A stretch of DNA of 32,157 nt from Bacteroidales bacterium (GTDB taxonomy: Bacteria > Bacteroidota > Bacteroidia > Bacteroidales > UBA12170), in contig JAOZUW010000019.1 of NCBI GenBank assembly GCA_029938465.1, positions 1 through 32,157 of the forward strand, read 5' to 3'. The translations under genes were made by a program, and so were the position numbers. Each line of letters opens with the position of its first letter. Positions within the stretch are counted from its first letter, which is position 1. Below, piece after piece: positions 1-8,108 of the stretch. The notes under the pieces are model-generated. The model saw only the letters and a program-made list of their open reading frames with translations. It was not told the origin of the DNA and did no database searches.

Positions 1-24
1 TTGGTTAATTATGGTTTGTGTTTG

Positions 25-55
25 AGGTGCGAATTGGTTACTCGCACCTTTTTTT
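25..55 (+). terminator. Rho-independent terminator of a gene upstream of the window
   Basis: An 8-bp perfect stem (AGGTGCGA at 25-32, TCGCACCT at 42-49) with a 9-nt loop runs straight into seven T residues (49-55). The T-run lies on the + strand only, so it ends a + strand transcript coming from left of the window, just before the ffh promoter. Confidence 0.85.
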
Positions 56-149
56 ATACCTGAGATTTTTTAATACCAAATTTTCTATAATCCTAAGTTA
101 ACTACTAAACCATTATCCCACTTTCAAGATTCCATATTTAACATCAATC

Positions 150-183
150 TTTCATCAAAGCATCAATAAATTTACTACTTTTG
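150..183 (+). promoter_or_regulatory. Putative Bacteroidota-type promoter of ffh
   Basis: TACTTTTG at 176-183 matches the TAnnTTTG -7 element of the phylum. The -33 element is weak (TTTC at 150-153, 22 nt away). The expected transcription start near 188-190 gives about 20 nt of leader before the ATG at 210. Confidence 0.5.
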
Positions 184-209
184 CATCCTTAAAAAAATAC
201 GAATATCAT

Positions 210-1541
210 ATGTTTGAAGGATTAAATGACAGACTGGAACGCTCGTTTAAAGTTCTAAAAGGCCAAGGCAAGATTAGTGAAATAAACGTGGCCGAAACCA
301 TTAAAGAAATACGCAAAGCCTTATTAGAGGCCGATGTGAGCTATAAAATTGCAAAAACCTTTACTGCTACTGTAAAAGATAAAGCAATTGGGCAAAATGT
401 TTTAACAGCTGTTTCGCCCAAACAATTAATGACAAAAATTGTTCACGAAGAGTTAGCCAACCTTATGGGTGGCGAAACCAGTGAATTAGATATTAGCAAT
501 AATCCTACTATTATTTTAATGGCAGGACTTCAGGGCTCTGGAAAAACAACCCATACTGCTAAACTAGCCAGATATTTAAAAACAAAGAAAGGAAAAAATC
601 CTTTAATGGTAGCCTGTGATGTATATCGTCCTGCAGCTATTGAGCAGCTAAAAGTTCTTGGAGAAGAAATAGGTGTTGACGTTTATACAGAAGAAGGAAA
701 TTTAAATCCTGTAGAGATTGCAAAGAATGCAGTAATAAAAGCCCACGAAAGTAGCTATAATGTTGTTTTAGTGGATACTGCTGGTCGCTTAGCCATTGAT
801 AAGCAAATGATGGAAGAAATTTCTAACATCAAAAAAGCTATCAAACCACAAGAAACACTGTTTGTTGTTGATTCCATGACGGGTCAGGATGCAGTTAACA
901 CGGCTAAAGCCTTTAACGATCAGTTAAATTTTGAAGGTGTTATTTTAACCAAACTCGATGGTGATACTCGAGGTGGTGCTGCTCTTACCATTCGGTCAAT
1001 AGTTACTAAACCCATAAAATTTGTTGGTGTTGGCGAAAAAATGGATGCTTTAGATGTATTTCATCCTAGCCGAATGGCCGACAGAATATTAGGAATGGGA
1101 GACATTGTTTCTTTAGTGGAGAGAGCTCAAGAACAATTTGACGAAGAAGAAGCCAAAAAGCTACAAAGAAAAATAGCCAAAAACCAATTCAATTTTAATG
1201 ACTTTCTTAATCAAATAAAACAGATTAAGAAGATGGGTAATGTTAAAGATTTAATGGGAATGATTCCTGGTATGGGGAAGGCGCTTAAAAACGTTGATAT
1301 TGATGATGATGCATTCAAAGGTATTGAAGCTATTATTTTCTCCATGACCCATGCGGAAAGAGAGAACCCGAAAATAATTGACGGTAGCCGTAGAAAAAGA
1401 ATCGCTACTGGAGCAGGTACTCAAGTTAAAGAAGTAAATCAGCTAATCAAACAATTTGCCGAAACCAGTAAAATGATGAAGATGATGAGTGGTGGCGGAG
1501 GCAAAAACATGATGAATATGATGAATAAAATGAGGAGATAA
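210..1541 (+). CDS. ffh: Signal recognition particle protein Ffh (SRP54)
   Basis: GTPase of the signal recognition particle. It binds hydrophobic signal sequences on nascent chains together with the 4.5S-type RNA and hands them to FtsY at the inner membrane. The 443 residues match the family length. The N domain is helical (about 1-95). The G domain has a P-loop GLQGSGKTT at about 106-114, DTAGR near 190 and TKLDGD near 247. The Met-rich M domain runs from about 296 and ends in a tail with repeated Met pairs and a Gly run. The ATG follows a phylum-type -7 element by 26 nt. folD starts 2 nt after the stop, so the two are co-transcribed. No SRP RNA gene is recognisable in the window. Confidence 0.97.
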   Translation: MFEGLNDRLERSFKVLKGQGKISEINVAETIKEIRKALLEADVSYKIAKTFTATVKDKAIGQNVLTAVSPKQLMTKIVHEELANLMGGETSELDISNNPTIILMAGLQGSGKTTHTAKLARYLKTKKGKNPLMVACDVYRPAAIEQLKVLGEEIGVDVYTEEGNLNPVEIAKNAVIKAHESSYNVVLVDTAGRLAIDKQMMEEISNIKKAIKPQETLFVVDSMTGQDAVNTAKAFNDQLNFEGVILTKLDGDTRGGAALTIRSIVTKPIKFVGVGEKMDALDVFHPSRMADRILGMGDIVSLVERAQEQFDEEEAKKLQRKIAKNQFNFNDFLNQIKQIKKMGNVKDLMGMIPGMGKALKNVDIDDDAFKGIEAIIFSMTHAERENPKIIDGSRRKRIATGAGTQVKEVNQLIKQFAETSKMMKMMSGGGGKNMMNMMNKMRR

Positions 1542-1543
1542 TC

Positions 1544-2431
1544 ATGAAAAAGAAGCTAATTGATGGTAAAACCACCTCAAACAAGATAAAGAAAAGAATT
1601 GCTAAAGAAGTGGCAAAGATTATTGATAATGATGAAAAAGCGCCACACTTAGCTGCTGTTCTGGTAGGTGGAGATCCTGCCAGTGAATTTTATGTAAAGA
1701 GCAAAGAAAAAGCATGCAAATCGGTAGGCATTACTTCATCTGTATATAGACATTCTGAAAAAACAACAGAAGCAAATTTGCTCGAAATTATTGACTTTAT
1801 GAATAATGATCCCGAAATTGATGGGTTTATTGTTCAACTCCCTCTTCCCAAGCATATTGATGTTGATAGAATTATCAATCGCATTAATCCAGCTAAAGAT
1901 GTGGATGGTTTCCATCCTATGAATATTGGCAAAATGGTTATTGGCGCTCCCACTTATCTTCCTGCTACACCTGCCGGAATAATGATGATGATTAAGGAGT
2001 ATAAGATTGAAACAGCTGGCAAAAATATTGTTGTGCTAGGTCGTAGTAATATTGTAGGCACACCTATTTCTATTATGCTTAGCCGAAAAGCAAATCCTGG
2101 AAATGCCACAGTAACTCTTTGCCATAGCCGCACTCAAAACCTTGAAGAAATTACTAAGCAAGCCGATATAATAATTGCCGCAATTGGTCAAGCTGAGTTT
2201 GTAAAAGCCGATATGGTTAAAAAAGGGGTTGTTATTATTGATGTAGGTATTCATAGAGTTGAAGATAAAACAAAAGAAAAAGGATACAGAATTACTGGTG
2301 ATGTTGCTTTTGATGAAGTGAGCAAAAAGGCGAGCCTAATCACACCTGTTCCAGGTGGTGTTGGACTTATGACTATTGCTGCCTTATTAGAAAATACGCT
2401 AAAAGCAGCTAAAAAAGAAGTATATAGATAA
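1544..2431 (+). CDS. folD: Bifunctional methylenetetrahydrofolate dehydrogenase / methenyl-THF cyclohydrolase FolD
   Basis: Cytosolic one-carbon enzyme. It oxidises 5,10-methylene-THF to methenyl-THF with NADP and hydrolyses that to 10-formyl-THF for purine and formyl-Met-tRNA synthesis. The 295 residues are the usual size. Visible family motifs are YVKSKEKA (with the catalytic Lys region), QLPLPKHID, the nucleotide-binding GRSNIVGTP, DVGIH, GDVAFDEV and the C-terminal TPVPGGVGLMTIAALLENT. The start lies 2 nt after the ffh stop. The ffh 3' end supplies a purine-rich GAGGAGA a few nt upstream that could act as a ribosome binding site. The next gene follows after 12 nt. Confidence 0.97.
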   Translation: MKKKLIDGKTTSNKIKKRIAKEVAKIIDNDEKAPHLAAVLVGGDPASEFYVKSKEKACKSVGITSSVYRHSEKTTEANLLEIIDFMNNDPEIDGFIVQLPLPKHIDVDRIINRINPAKDVDGFHPMNIGKMVIGAPTYLPATPAGIMMMIKEYKIETAGKNIVVLGRSNIVGTPISIMLSRKANPGNATVTLCHSRTQNLEEITKQADIIIAAIGQAEFVKADMVKKGVVIIDVGIHRVEDKTKEKGYRITGDVAFDEVSKKASLITPVPGGVGLMTIAALLENTLKAAKKEVYR

Positions 2432-2443
2432 TATTTAATTTTT

Positions 2444-3715
2444 ATGAATCTCTCCATTTTATCAATAAAAAAAATACAGTTTTTCCTACTAATAGCTATC
2501 TTTAGTTTTACGCTGAATGGTATTGCCCAAAATGTGAGCTGTACTGATACCAATGCCGTTAATTATAACTCAAATGCCACCACAAACGATGGCAGTTGCT
2601 TATACGATCCTATCTTTATAAATCCGGAAAATATTATAGAAAAACTTCCAGATGTAGTCAACGAAACTAGTGGACTCATCAATTTTAATGGTGGTTTATG
2701 GACTCACAACGATTCAGGAGGTGATGCTAAAATATATAAATTTTCTGCCGAAACAGGAGAAATACTACAGATTATAAAAATAGTAAATGTTAAAAACCAT
2801 GATATAGAGGATATCACTCAAGACGAGCATTATATTTATGTTGGGGACTTTGGTAATAACTTTGGTAATCGTAAAAACCTACAAGTTTATAAAATAAATA
2901 AAACAAATATCCCTAAATCGGGTGATACTATTGTAACAGCAGAAGTAATTAGTTTTAACTACAAAGATCAGCTTTCTTTTGAAAGAAAAAACAGAAGAAA
3001 TAATTATGATTGTGAAGCATTTATTTCCCTTGGCAACCACCTCTATCTTTTCTCCAAAAACTGGGCTAACGAAATAACCAAATGTTACCGTTTACCCAAA
3101 CAATCTGGGAATTATGAGCTTGAGATCATTGATACTTTTGATGTTAGAGGGCTCATTACAGCAGCAGATTTTGACAGCACAAAACATCGGCTGGTTTTAG
3201 CAGGTTATGAAAATTTTGTTCCATTTATGTGGACTATTTGGGATTTCTCGAAAGATCAATTCTTCTCAGGTCATAAAAAGAGAGCTGATTTTGCCTACAT
3301 CAATGGAGCGCAAACTGAAGGCATCTGTTTTAAAAACCCAGACGAAGTTTATATCAGTTGCGAAGCATCTTACTATCCACAAGGTTTATATCACGTAAAT
3401 CTTAATCAAATTATTAATACCAAAGAAAGCTCTGAAGTTTTTCAGAAATTCCAAATTGAAATATTTCCTAACCCAGATGCGAAAAATATCCATATGGAGA
3501 TAAAAGGTCTTAGCAATGATCTTTTTACTTTAGAAATCTATAATCTCCGCTGGGAACAAATAAACCAATTTAGCTTTATAGAAGAAGCTATTAACGGCAA
3601 AATACAAATCGATATCCCTATACAAAAAATGGATAGAGGCATTTATTTTGTAAAAATACGACAAGGAAAAAACCGCAGTTTCCAAAAACTGATCCTTAAT
3701 AGAAATGATAAGTAG
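2444..3715 (+). CDS. Exported T9SS-sorted protein of unknown function
   Basis: I recognise no enzyme family. An N-terminal signal peptide (hydrophobic about 10-28, ending GIAQN) is followed by a short Cys-flanked Asn/Asp-rich motif (residues 33-54, CTDTNAVNYN...DGSCLY). This motif is a type often seen near the start of exported Bacteroidota proteins and may bind calcium. The middle (about 60-330) is rich in beta-strand patterns such as GLWTHND, YIYVGDFGNN and LYLFSKNW, which suggests a beta-propeller-like fold; that is inference. From about residue 340, IEIFPNPDAKN and the end ...RGIYFVKIRQGKN...QKLIL form a type A T9SS C-terminal sorting domain, so the product should be secreted or attached to the cell surface. 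It lies between folD and queE, and its last 11 nt overlap queE. Confidence 0.85.
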   Translation: MNLSILSIKKIQFFLLIAIFSFTLNGIAQNVSCTDTNAVNYNSNATTNDGSCLYDPIFINPENIIEKLPDVVNETSGLINFNGGLWTHNDSGGDAKIYKFSAETGEILQIIKIVNVKNHDIEDITQDEHYIYVGDFGNNFGNRKNLQVYKINKTNIPKSGDTIVTAEVISFNYKDQLSFERKNRRNNYDCEAFISLGNHLYLFSKNWANEITKCYRLPKQSGNYELEIIDTFDVRGLITAADFDSTKHRLVLAGYENFVPFMWTIWDFSKDQFFSGHKKRADFAYINGAQTEGICFKNPDEVYISCEASYYPQGLYHVNLNQIINTKESSEVFQKFQIEIFPNPDAKNIHMEIKGLSNDLFTLEIYNLRWEQINQFSFIEEAINGKIQIDIPIQKMDRGIYFVKIRQGKNRSFQKLILNRNDK

Positions 3716-4343
3716 AAGAGAAGAAGATCAATTGCTAATAGAAGGTAAAATGCTCCCTTTAATGGAAGAGTTTTACAGCATTCAAGGTGAAGGTTTTCAC
3801 ACAGGTGTAGCAGCATATTTTATTCGAATAGGAGGATGTGATGTGGGCTGTAGCTGGTGCGATGTGAAAGAAAGTTGGAATCGTAAACTTTACCCTCCTA
3901 CTCTAAGTCAAAACATTGTAAACAATGCAGCCAAATATCCGGCAAAAGCAGTGGTTGTTACTGGAGGAGAACCTTTAATGTATAATATGGATTTTCTTTG
4001 CTCCGAGCTCAAAACTAAAGGTGTAGCACGTTTTCTTGAAAGTAGTGGCGCCCATCCCTTCTCTGGAGATTGGAGCTGGATTTGTGTTTCTCCAAAAAGA
4101 AACTCTCCTCCTGTAGCATCAGTATATCAAAAAGCCAATGAGTTAAAAGTGGTGATACAAACTGAAGAAGATTTTATTTGGGCTGAAGAAAATGCCAAAT
4201 TGGTAAATAAAGACTGTCATTTATATTTACAACCCGAATGGAGTCAAGCTGAAAAAATGATGCAAACCATAACAGAATATGTAATGGCACATCCCAAATG
4301 GAAAATATCTATCCAGAGTCATAAATATATGAAAATTCCATAA
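3705..4343 (+). CDS. queE: 7-carboxy-7-deazaguanine synthase QueE (radical SAM)
   Basis: Radical SAM enzyme that converts 6-carboxytetrahydropterin to 7-carboxy-7-deazaguanine, on the way to preQ0 and queuosine in tRNA. The 212 residues are typical. Visible are EEFYSIQGEGFHTG at the N-terminus, the cluster motif CDVGCSWC (Cx3Cx2C) in GGCDVGCSWCDVKESW, the SAM-binding VVTGGEPLMY, and ESSGAHPF...WICVSPKRNSPP, typical of the Bacteroidota form. The chosen ATG overlaps the previous gene by 11 nt, suggesting translational coupling. A start at Met16 (3750), directly before LPLMEEFYSIQGEG, is also possible. No other queuosine gene is in the window, and no clear terminator follows. Confidence 0.92.
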   Translation: MISRREEDQLLIEGKMLPLMEEFYSIQGEGFHTGVAAYFIRIGGCDVGCSWCDVKESWNRKLYPPTLSQNIVNNAAKYPAKAVVVTGGEPLMYNMDFLCSELKTKGVARFLESSGAHPFSGDWSWICVSPKRNSPPVASVYQKANELKVVIQTEEDFIWAEENAKLVNKDCHLYLQPEWSQAEKMMQTITEYVMAHPKWKISIQSHKYMKIP

Positions 4344-4685
4344 CGAATAGGTAAACTACATATAGTATCGAAGACCAGTTCGGCATTCATTGTAAGGATA
4401 AAATAAGCGTATTTTTTAGCTTTTATAATAAAAATCTAATCCCATAACAGGATTTCACTATTTTGCATCATTATATATTTCAGTATTTTATTACCTATTT
4501 CTTTGAATTTACATCAAGACTTTTTATTTTTGGTTCAAAATTACTACTGACTTGATGACTGAGGCAGGATATAACAATCAAAAGTCTCTAAACAATTGCA
4601 CTTTTAGTAAAATGATTTAGCATTTTCAATTTTTTTTACTAATTTCACAGAGTATTTTTTACGAAACAAAAATCAAACTAATTTT
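4344..4685. other. Intergenic region upstream of the redox operon
   Basis: This 342-nt AT-rich stretch holds one strong promoter (4502-4532) and about 150 nt of predicted leader before the ATG at 4686. Two inverted pairs straddle the promoter: CATCAAG (4512-4518) with CTTGATG (4551-4557), and AGACTTTT (4517-4524) with AAAAGTCT (4580-4587). They cannot both form at once. I see no convincing gene. A 21-codon reading frame (4555-4620) in the leader has no support. Confidence 0.5.
4502..4532 (+). promoter_or_regulatory. Bacteroidota-type promoter of the redox operon
   Basis: TTTG at 4502-4505, a 19-nt spacer and TATTTTTG at 4525-4532 match the phylum consensus TTTG-N(about 19-21)-TAnnTTTG exactly. 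Expected transcription start is near 4537, giving a long (about 150 nt) leader to the ATG at 4686. Confidence 0.7.
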
Positions 4686-5663
4686 ATGTCAGATAAGAAA
4701 TCAAAGAACAACTCCCGGAGGGAATTCCTAAAAATAGGATCATTATTTGGGGTTGGGGTTGCTGCTGCTGGAGCTGCAGCTTATTCAGGATTTGCCTCTC
4801 AAGATGGGCATGGTACTTCTGGGGAAACAATTCTTTCGGAATCAGAACAAAAAATAAAGGTACTTACTGAAGATGGCACACTGGCTGAAATCAAAGCCAG
4901 CGAGCTAACACCAATAAAAAAAGACGAATATACCGATGCATTGCAAAGTCAAGGCCGTGAAGGCATAGCAGGAAAACACTGGGCTATGGTTATCGATTTA
5001 TCTCGCTGTAGAAATGTGAGAGCCTGTATGGCTTCATGCCAAAATGCCCACCATTTACGTGATGAGCAGCACCATATCAATGTGTTACGCATGCAAGATG
5101 ACCGGAATACAGAACCTTACTTTATGCCAAAACCTTGTTTCCATTGCGACAATCCACCCTGTACAAAAGTATGCCCTGTGGATGCCACTTTTAAAAGACA
5201 AGATGGTATTGTTCTTATTGACAATGAAAGATGTATTGGATGTCGTTTCTGTATTGCTGCTTGCCCCTATTCTGCAAGAGTTTTCAATTGGTTTGAACCT
5301 AAAGATGCGGAGAAAGATGAGGAATTACTATATAATGTAGAACTTAATGTACCGCAGAAAAAAGGTACCGTTTCTAAATGCTTATTTAGCGCCGATCGTC
5401 TTCGCGAAGGTAAATTACCATATTGTGTATCAGCCTGTCCTAATGGCGTTTACTACTTTGGCGATCTTAATGAAGATGCTGTTACCAATGGTACTTCAGG
5501 TGAAACGGTTCGTTTTAGTGAATTGATACGCCAAAATGCTGGTTATACACTTATGCCTGAGCTTGGCACTAAACCAAATGTGTATTATCTACCACCAAAG
5601 AATAGGATGTTTCCTTTTGAATTCAAGGGGAAAACTACCTTGGATGATGAACACCACGGATAA
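4686..5663 (+). CDS. Tat-exported ferredoxin subunit (NrfC/PsrB/DsrO-type) with two missing Cys ligands
   Basis: Electron-transfer subunit expected to sit on the periplasmic face and pass electrons between a membrane NrfD partner and another carrier. The Tat signal SRREFLK (residues 10-16) is followed by a hydrophobic Ala/Gly stretch. The four-cluster fold has four Cys motifs. Motif I is C108, C114, C118, with V111 where the second Cys is expected. Motif II is C151, C154, C159, C163. Motif III is C183, C186, C189, C193. Motif IV is C232, C247, C251, with S235 where the second Cys is expected. That makes 14 ligands instead of 16, with the two losses in the motifs that share the two outer clusters. 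It is first of three + strand genes, 36 nt before the NrfD gene. No molybdopterin subunit adjoins it. Confidence 0.88.
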   Translation: MSDKKSKNNSRREFLKIGSLFGVGVAAAGAAAYSGFASQDGHGTSGETILSESEQKIKVLTEDGTLAEIKASELTPIKKDEYTDALQSQGREGIAGKHWAMVIDLSRCRNVRACMASCQNAHHLRDEQHHINVLRMQDDRNTEPYFMPKPCFHCDNPPCTKVCPVDATFKRQDGIVLIDNERCIGCRFCIAACPYSARVFNWFEPKDAEKDEELLYNVELNVPQKKGTVSKCLFSADRLREGKLPYCVSACPNGVYYFGDLNEDAVTNGTSGETVRFSELIRQNAGYTLMPELGTKPNVYYLPPKNRMFPFEFKGKTTLDDEHHG

Positions 5664-5699
5664 AAAAATAATTTATTGAAAATTTAAAAGAAAAATAAT

Positions 5700-7046
5700 A
5701 TGTCTGAATCTTTATCAAAAGAAGAAGCCAAAATATTGGTCGATAAATATGCCGAAGATGCTATTAGACCAATGAAAAACCATAAGGGTTTTATCCTATG
5801 GATGGGTTTCTTAGGACTGGTTTTAGTAATCTTTGCTTATGCCTATTTCCTTCAATTACGTGATGGATTAAGCGTTACAGCTATGCGTGATTATGTAAGT
5901 TGGGGTTTGTATATAGCTAACTTTGTATTTTTTGTGGCTGCAAGTTTGGTGGGTATGCTGATCAGTGCTGTATTGGGTTTGCTCAATCAAAAATGGGTGA
6001 AACCCATTACACGTGTCTCAGAAATAATTGCACTGGGATTTGTATTAATTGCAGGATTAGTTATCATCACCGATATGGGTCGTCCTGACAGATTCCTCAA
6101 TCTGTTTCTTCATGGGCGTTTACAATCACCCATAGTGTGGGATGTTACTGTAATTATTACCTACACTGCTATTAGTACTTTACTCTTCTTACTGCCTCTT
6201 ATTCCTGATCTGGCTTTTATTAAAAGAAGAATGAAAGATATGCCCAAATGGCAATATCATATTTATAATGTTCTTAGTTTAGGTTGGATGGGAACAGCTG
6301 AACAGTATAAACTATTGCATAAAAGCATTAGAATGCTTAGTATTATTATTGTACCTGTTGCTTTATCTATACATACAGTAACTTCATGGCTATTTGCTTC
6401 TACATTACGTTCAGGATGGGATACTACTATTTTTGGACCCTATTTTGTAGCTGGTGCCTTTGTAGCTGGAGCTGCTGCCGTAATCATTTTAATGTTTATA
6501 TTAAGAAGCAATTATAAATTGGAAGACTATTTTACTGATCATCATTTTGATATGATGGGACGACTATTAGTGTTAGTTTCTCTACTTTATGCCTATTTTA
6601 ATATTAATGAATTCTTAGTACCTGCCTATAAAATGCGCTCAGGTGAAGCCGTTCATCTGTATACACTATTTCAAGGGGCTTATGCTGGTCTGTTTTGGAG
6701 TGTGCAAATAATTGGTATGGGACTACCTATCATTTTTATGATGTTTAAAGAATGGCGTAAACCTGCTAACTTAACTTTTATTGCAATTATAGTTCTTATC
6801 GCAGCTTTTATAAAACGAATTATTATTGTGGTACCTACTTTATTGCACCCTTATCTACCCATTCAAAATGTTCCTGAAAAATTCCACCAATATTTTCCAA
6901 CTTGGATAGAAATGGCAGTAACGGCAGGAGCCTTTGCTATGGCATTAATAATTATAACCATTCTTTTGAAAGTGTTCCCTGTAATTCCAATGTGGGAATT
7001 GGCAGAAGAAAAAGGTATTACTGAAGAATTTGAAAAACAAGAGTAA
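5700..7046 (+). CDS. nrfD: NrfD/PsrC-family quinol-interacting membrane subunit
   Basis: Integral membrane protein of 448 residues with roughly ten hydrophobic segments. Members of this family bind menaquinol and exchange electrons with the attached ferredoxin subunit; some (in alternative complex III) may move protons. Family features are SWGLYIANFVFF (67-78), ITDMGRPDRF (123-132) and IHTVTSWLFA...GWDTTIFGPYFVAGA (224-253), which resembles the ActC/ActF and PsrC region with its conserved His (H225 here). The N-terminal 30 residues are hydrophilic and charged, and so is the C-terminus (about 432-448). It lies between the ferredoxin and cytochrome genes (gaps of 36 and 11 nt). The symbol denotes the family, not a proven nitrite-reductase role. 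Confidence 0.9.
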   Translation: MSESLSKEEAKILVDKYAEDAIRPMKNHKGFILWMGFLGLVLVIFAYAYFLQLRDGLSVTAMRDYVSWGLYIANFVFFVAASLVGMLISAVLGLLNQKWVKPITRVSEIIALGFVLIAGLVIITDMGRPDRFLNLFLHGRLQSPIVWDVTVIITYTAISTLLFLLPLIPDLAFIKRRMKDMPKWQYHIYNVLSLGWMGTAEQYKLLHKSIRMLSIIIVPVALSIHTVTSWLFASTLRSGWDTTIFGPYFVAGAFVAGAAAVIILMFILRSNYKLEDYFTDHHFDMMGRLLVLVSLLYAYFNINEFLVPAYKMRSGEAVHLYTLFQGAYAGLFWSVQIIGMGLPIIFMMFKEWRKPANLTFIAIIVLIAAFIKRIIIVVPTLLHPYLPIQNVPEKFHQYFPTWIEMAVTAGAFAMALIIITILLKVFPVIPMWELAEEKGITEEFEKQE

Positions 7047-7057
7047 AAGCTATATCT

Positions 7058-7996
7058 ATGAAAAAGAATAATATTATAACAAACTTTAGTGTATTGCTTA
7101 TCCTTTTAATGCCTTTAATGGGATGGACACAAAGTGAATGGATGGTTAGCGATACTAAACAAAAAGAAAAAAATCCCGTAGCTTTTTCTGATGCTAGCGT
7201 AAAAGACGGCAAAGTACAATTTATGGCAAATTGCAAATCTTGTCACGGCGATCCAGGAAAAGACAATGGCTTACCATTAGTTCCCAAACCAACTGATTTA
7301 ACTTTACAGGCATTTTTAGACCTCAATACTGACGGAAGTATTTATCATAAAATGACAGATGGACAAATTACTATGCCTTCCTATAAAGCGATCTTATCAG
7401 ATCAACAAAGGTGGAGTATTGTTAATTTCCTAAGGTCAATGGATAAAAATCATAAAGTAGCAGAAAGTGTTGCCGCTTCAAAACCTCAGAAAGAAGCACC
7501 AAAAGAGGAAGTTGCCATTGCCGAAGCGCCCTATTATTTGAGCTTGAGCGTTGATGCTGCTAAAAATGAGGCAACAACAGTCTTCCAAGGCACTTTAAAT
7601 GGAGAAAAAACAGCTATTGAAGGCGCTGAGATTTTTATTGGTATAAAGCGATATTTTAACAATTTACCAGTAATGGATGCTGGCGCAACTACCAATTCTC
7701 AAGGAATAATAAAAACTTCTTATCCTGGTGATTTACTAAGTGGTGAAGATGGAAAAGCTGAATTAATAGCTTATGTGATAGATACTGAAACTTATGGGGA
7801 AATTACAGCTCACCAAGAAATAACGCTATCCCCTGCTCATCCGAATCATTTTAAAGACACTAGAGCACTGTGGGCAGATAGAAGTCATTTTCCTTGGTGG
7901 CTAATGATTACTTATTTATCTATAGTACTAATTGTTTGGAGTGTTATGGCAAAAGTGGTTATTAATATGCTAAAGATAAAGTCTTTAGGGAAATAA
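7058..7996 (+). CDS. Membrane-anchored monoheme cytochrome c with an extra beta-rich domain
   Basis: Exported class I-type cytochrome, probably the electron partner of the two upstream subunits. The signal peptide spans about 1-25 (SVLLILLMPLMGWTQ). One heme motif CKSCH is at 59-63, and M106 in the context TMPSY is the likely second axial ligand. The cytochrome fold ends near residue 128 (WSIVNFLRSMD). A Lys/Glu/Ala-rich linker (about 130-155) leads to a beta-rich domain (about 158-265) resembling an Ig-like or carboxypeptidase-regulatory fold. One transmembrane helix follows near the C-terminus (about 282-305, WWLMITYLSIVLIVWSVMAKVV). The start is 11 nt after the nrfD-type stop. A terminator lies 30 nt downstream, so this gene ends the operon. 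Confidence 0.88.
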   Translation: MKKNNIITNFSVLLILLMPLMGWTQSEWMVSDTKQKEKNPVAFSDASVKDGKVQFMANCKSCHGDPGKDNGLPLVPKPTDLTLQAFLDLNTDGSIYHKMTDGQITMPSYKAILSDQQRWSIVNFLRSMDKNHKVAESVAASKPQKEAPKEEVAIAEAPYYLSLSVDAAKNEATTVFQGTLNGEKTAIEGAEIFIGIKRYFNNLPVMDAGATTNSQGIIKTSYPGDLLSGEDGKAELIAYVIDTETYGEITAHQEITLSPAHPNHFKDTRALWADRSHFPWWLMITYLSIVLIVWSVMAKVVINMLKIKSLGK

Positions 7997-8026
7997 CCCA
8001 TTCTTGTCTCTTATAAAAACTAAACT

Positions 8027-8063
8027 CTACAAAAGAAGTAAGCTCTTTTTGTAGCGTTTTTTT
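8027..8063 (+). terminator. Terminator of the ferredoxin-NrfD-cytochrome operon
   Basis: CTACAAAA (8027-8034) pairs with TTTTGTAG (8047-8054) across a 12-nt loop, then CG and seven T residues (8057-8063). It lies 30 nt after the cytochrome stop and 46 nt before the next gene, so the next gene has its own transcript. Confidence 0.75.
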
Positions 8064-8108
8064 AAACAATCTTATATTTAATGAGCTTATTACTAAAAAA
8101 GTAAAAAA

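Noticed and set aside
4512-4557. CATCAAG/CTTGATG as a defined operator
   Set aside because: Half-sites are only 7 bp and 32 nt apart in AT-rich DNA, so chance is likely; kept only as a note on the leader.
4555-4620. 21-codon leader reading frame before the redox operon
   Set aside because: Too short and without a ribosome binding site; no attenuation-like residue runs.
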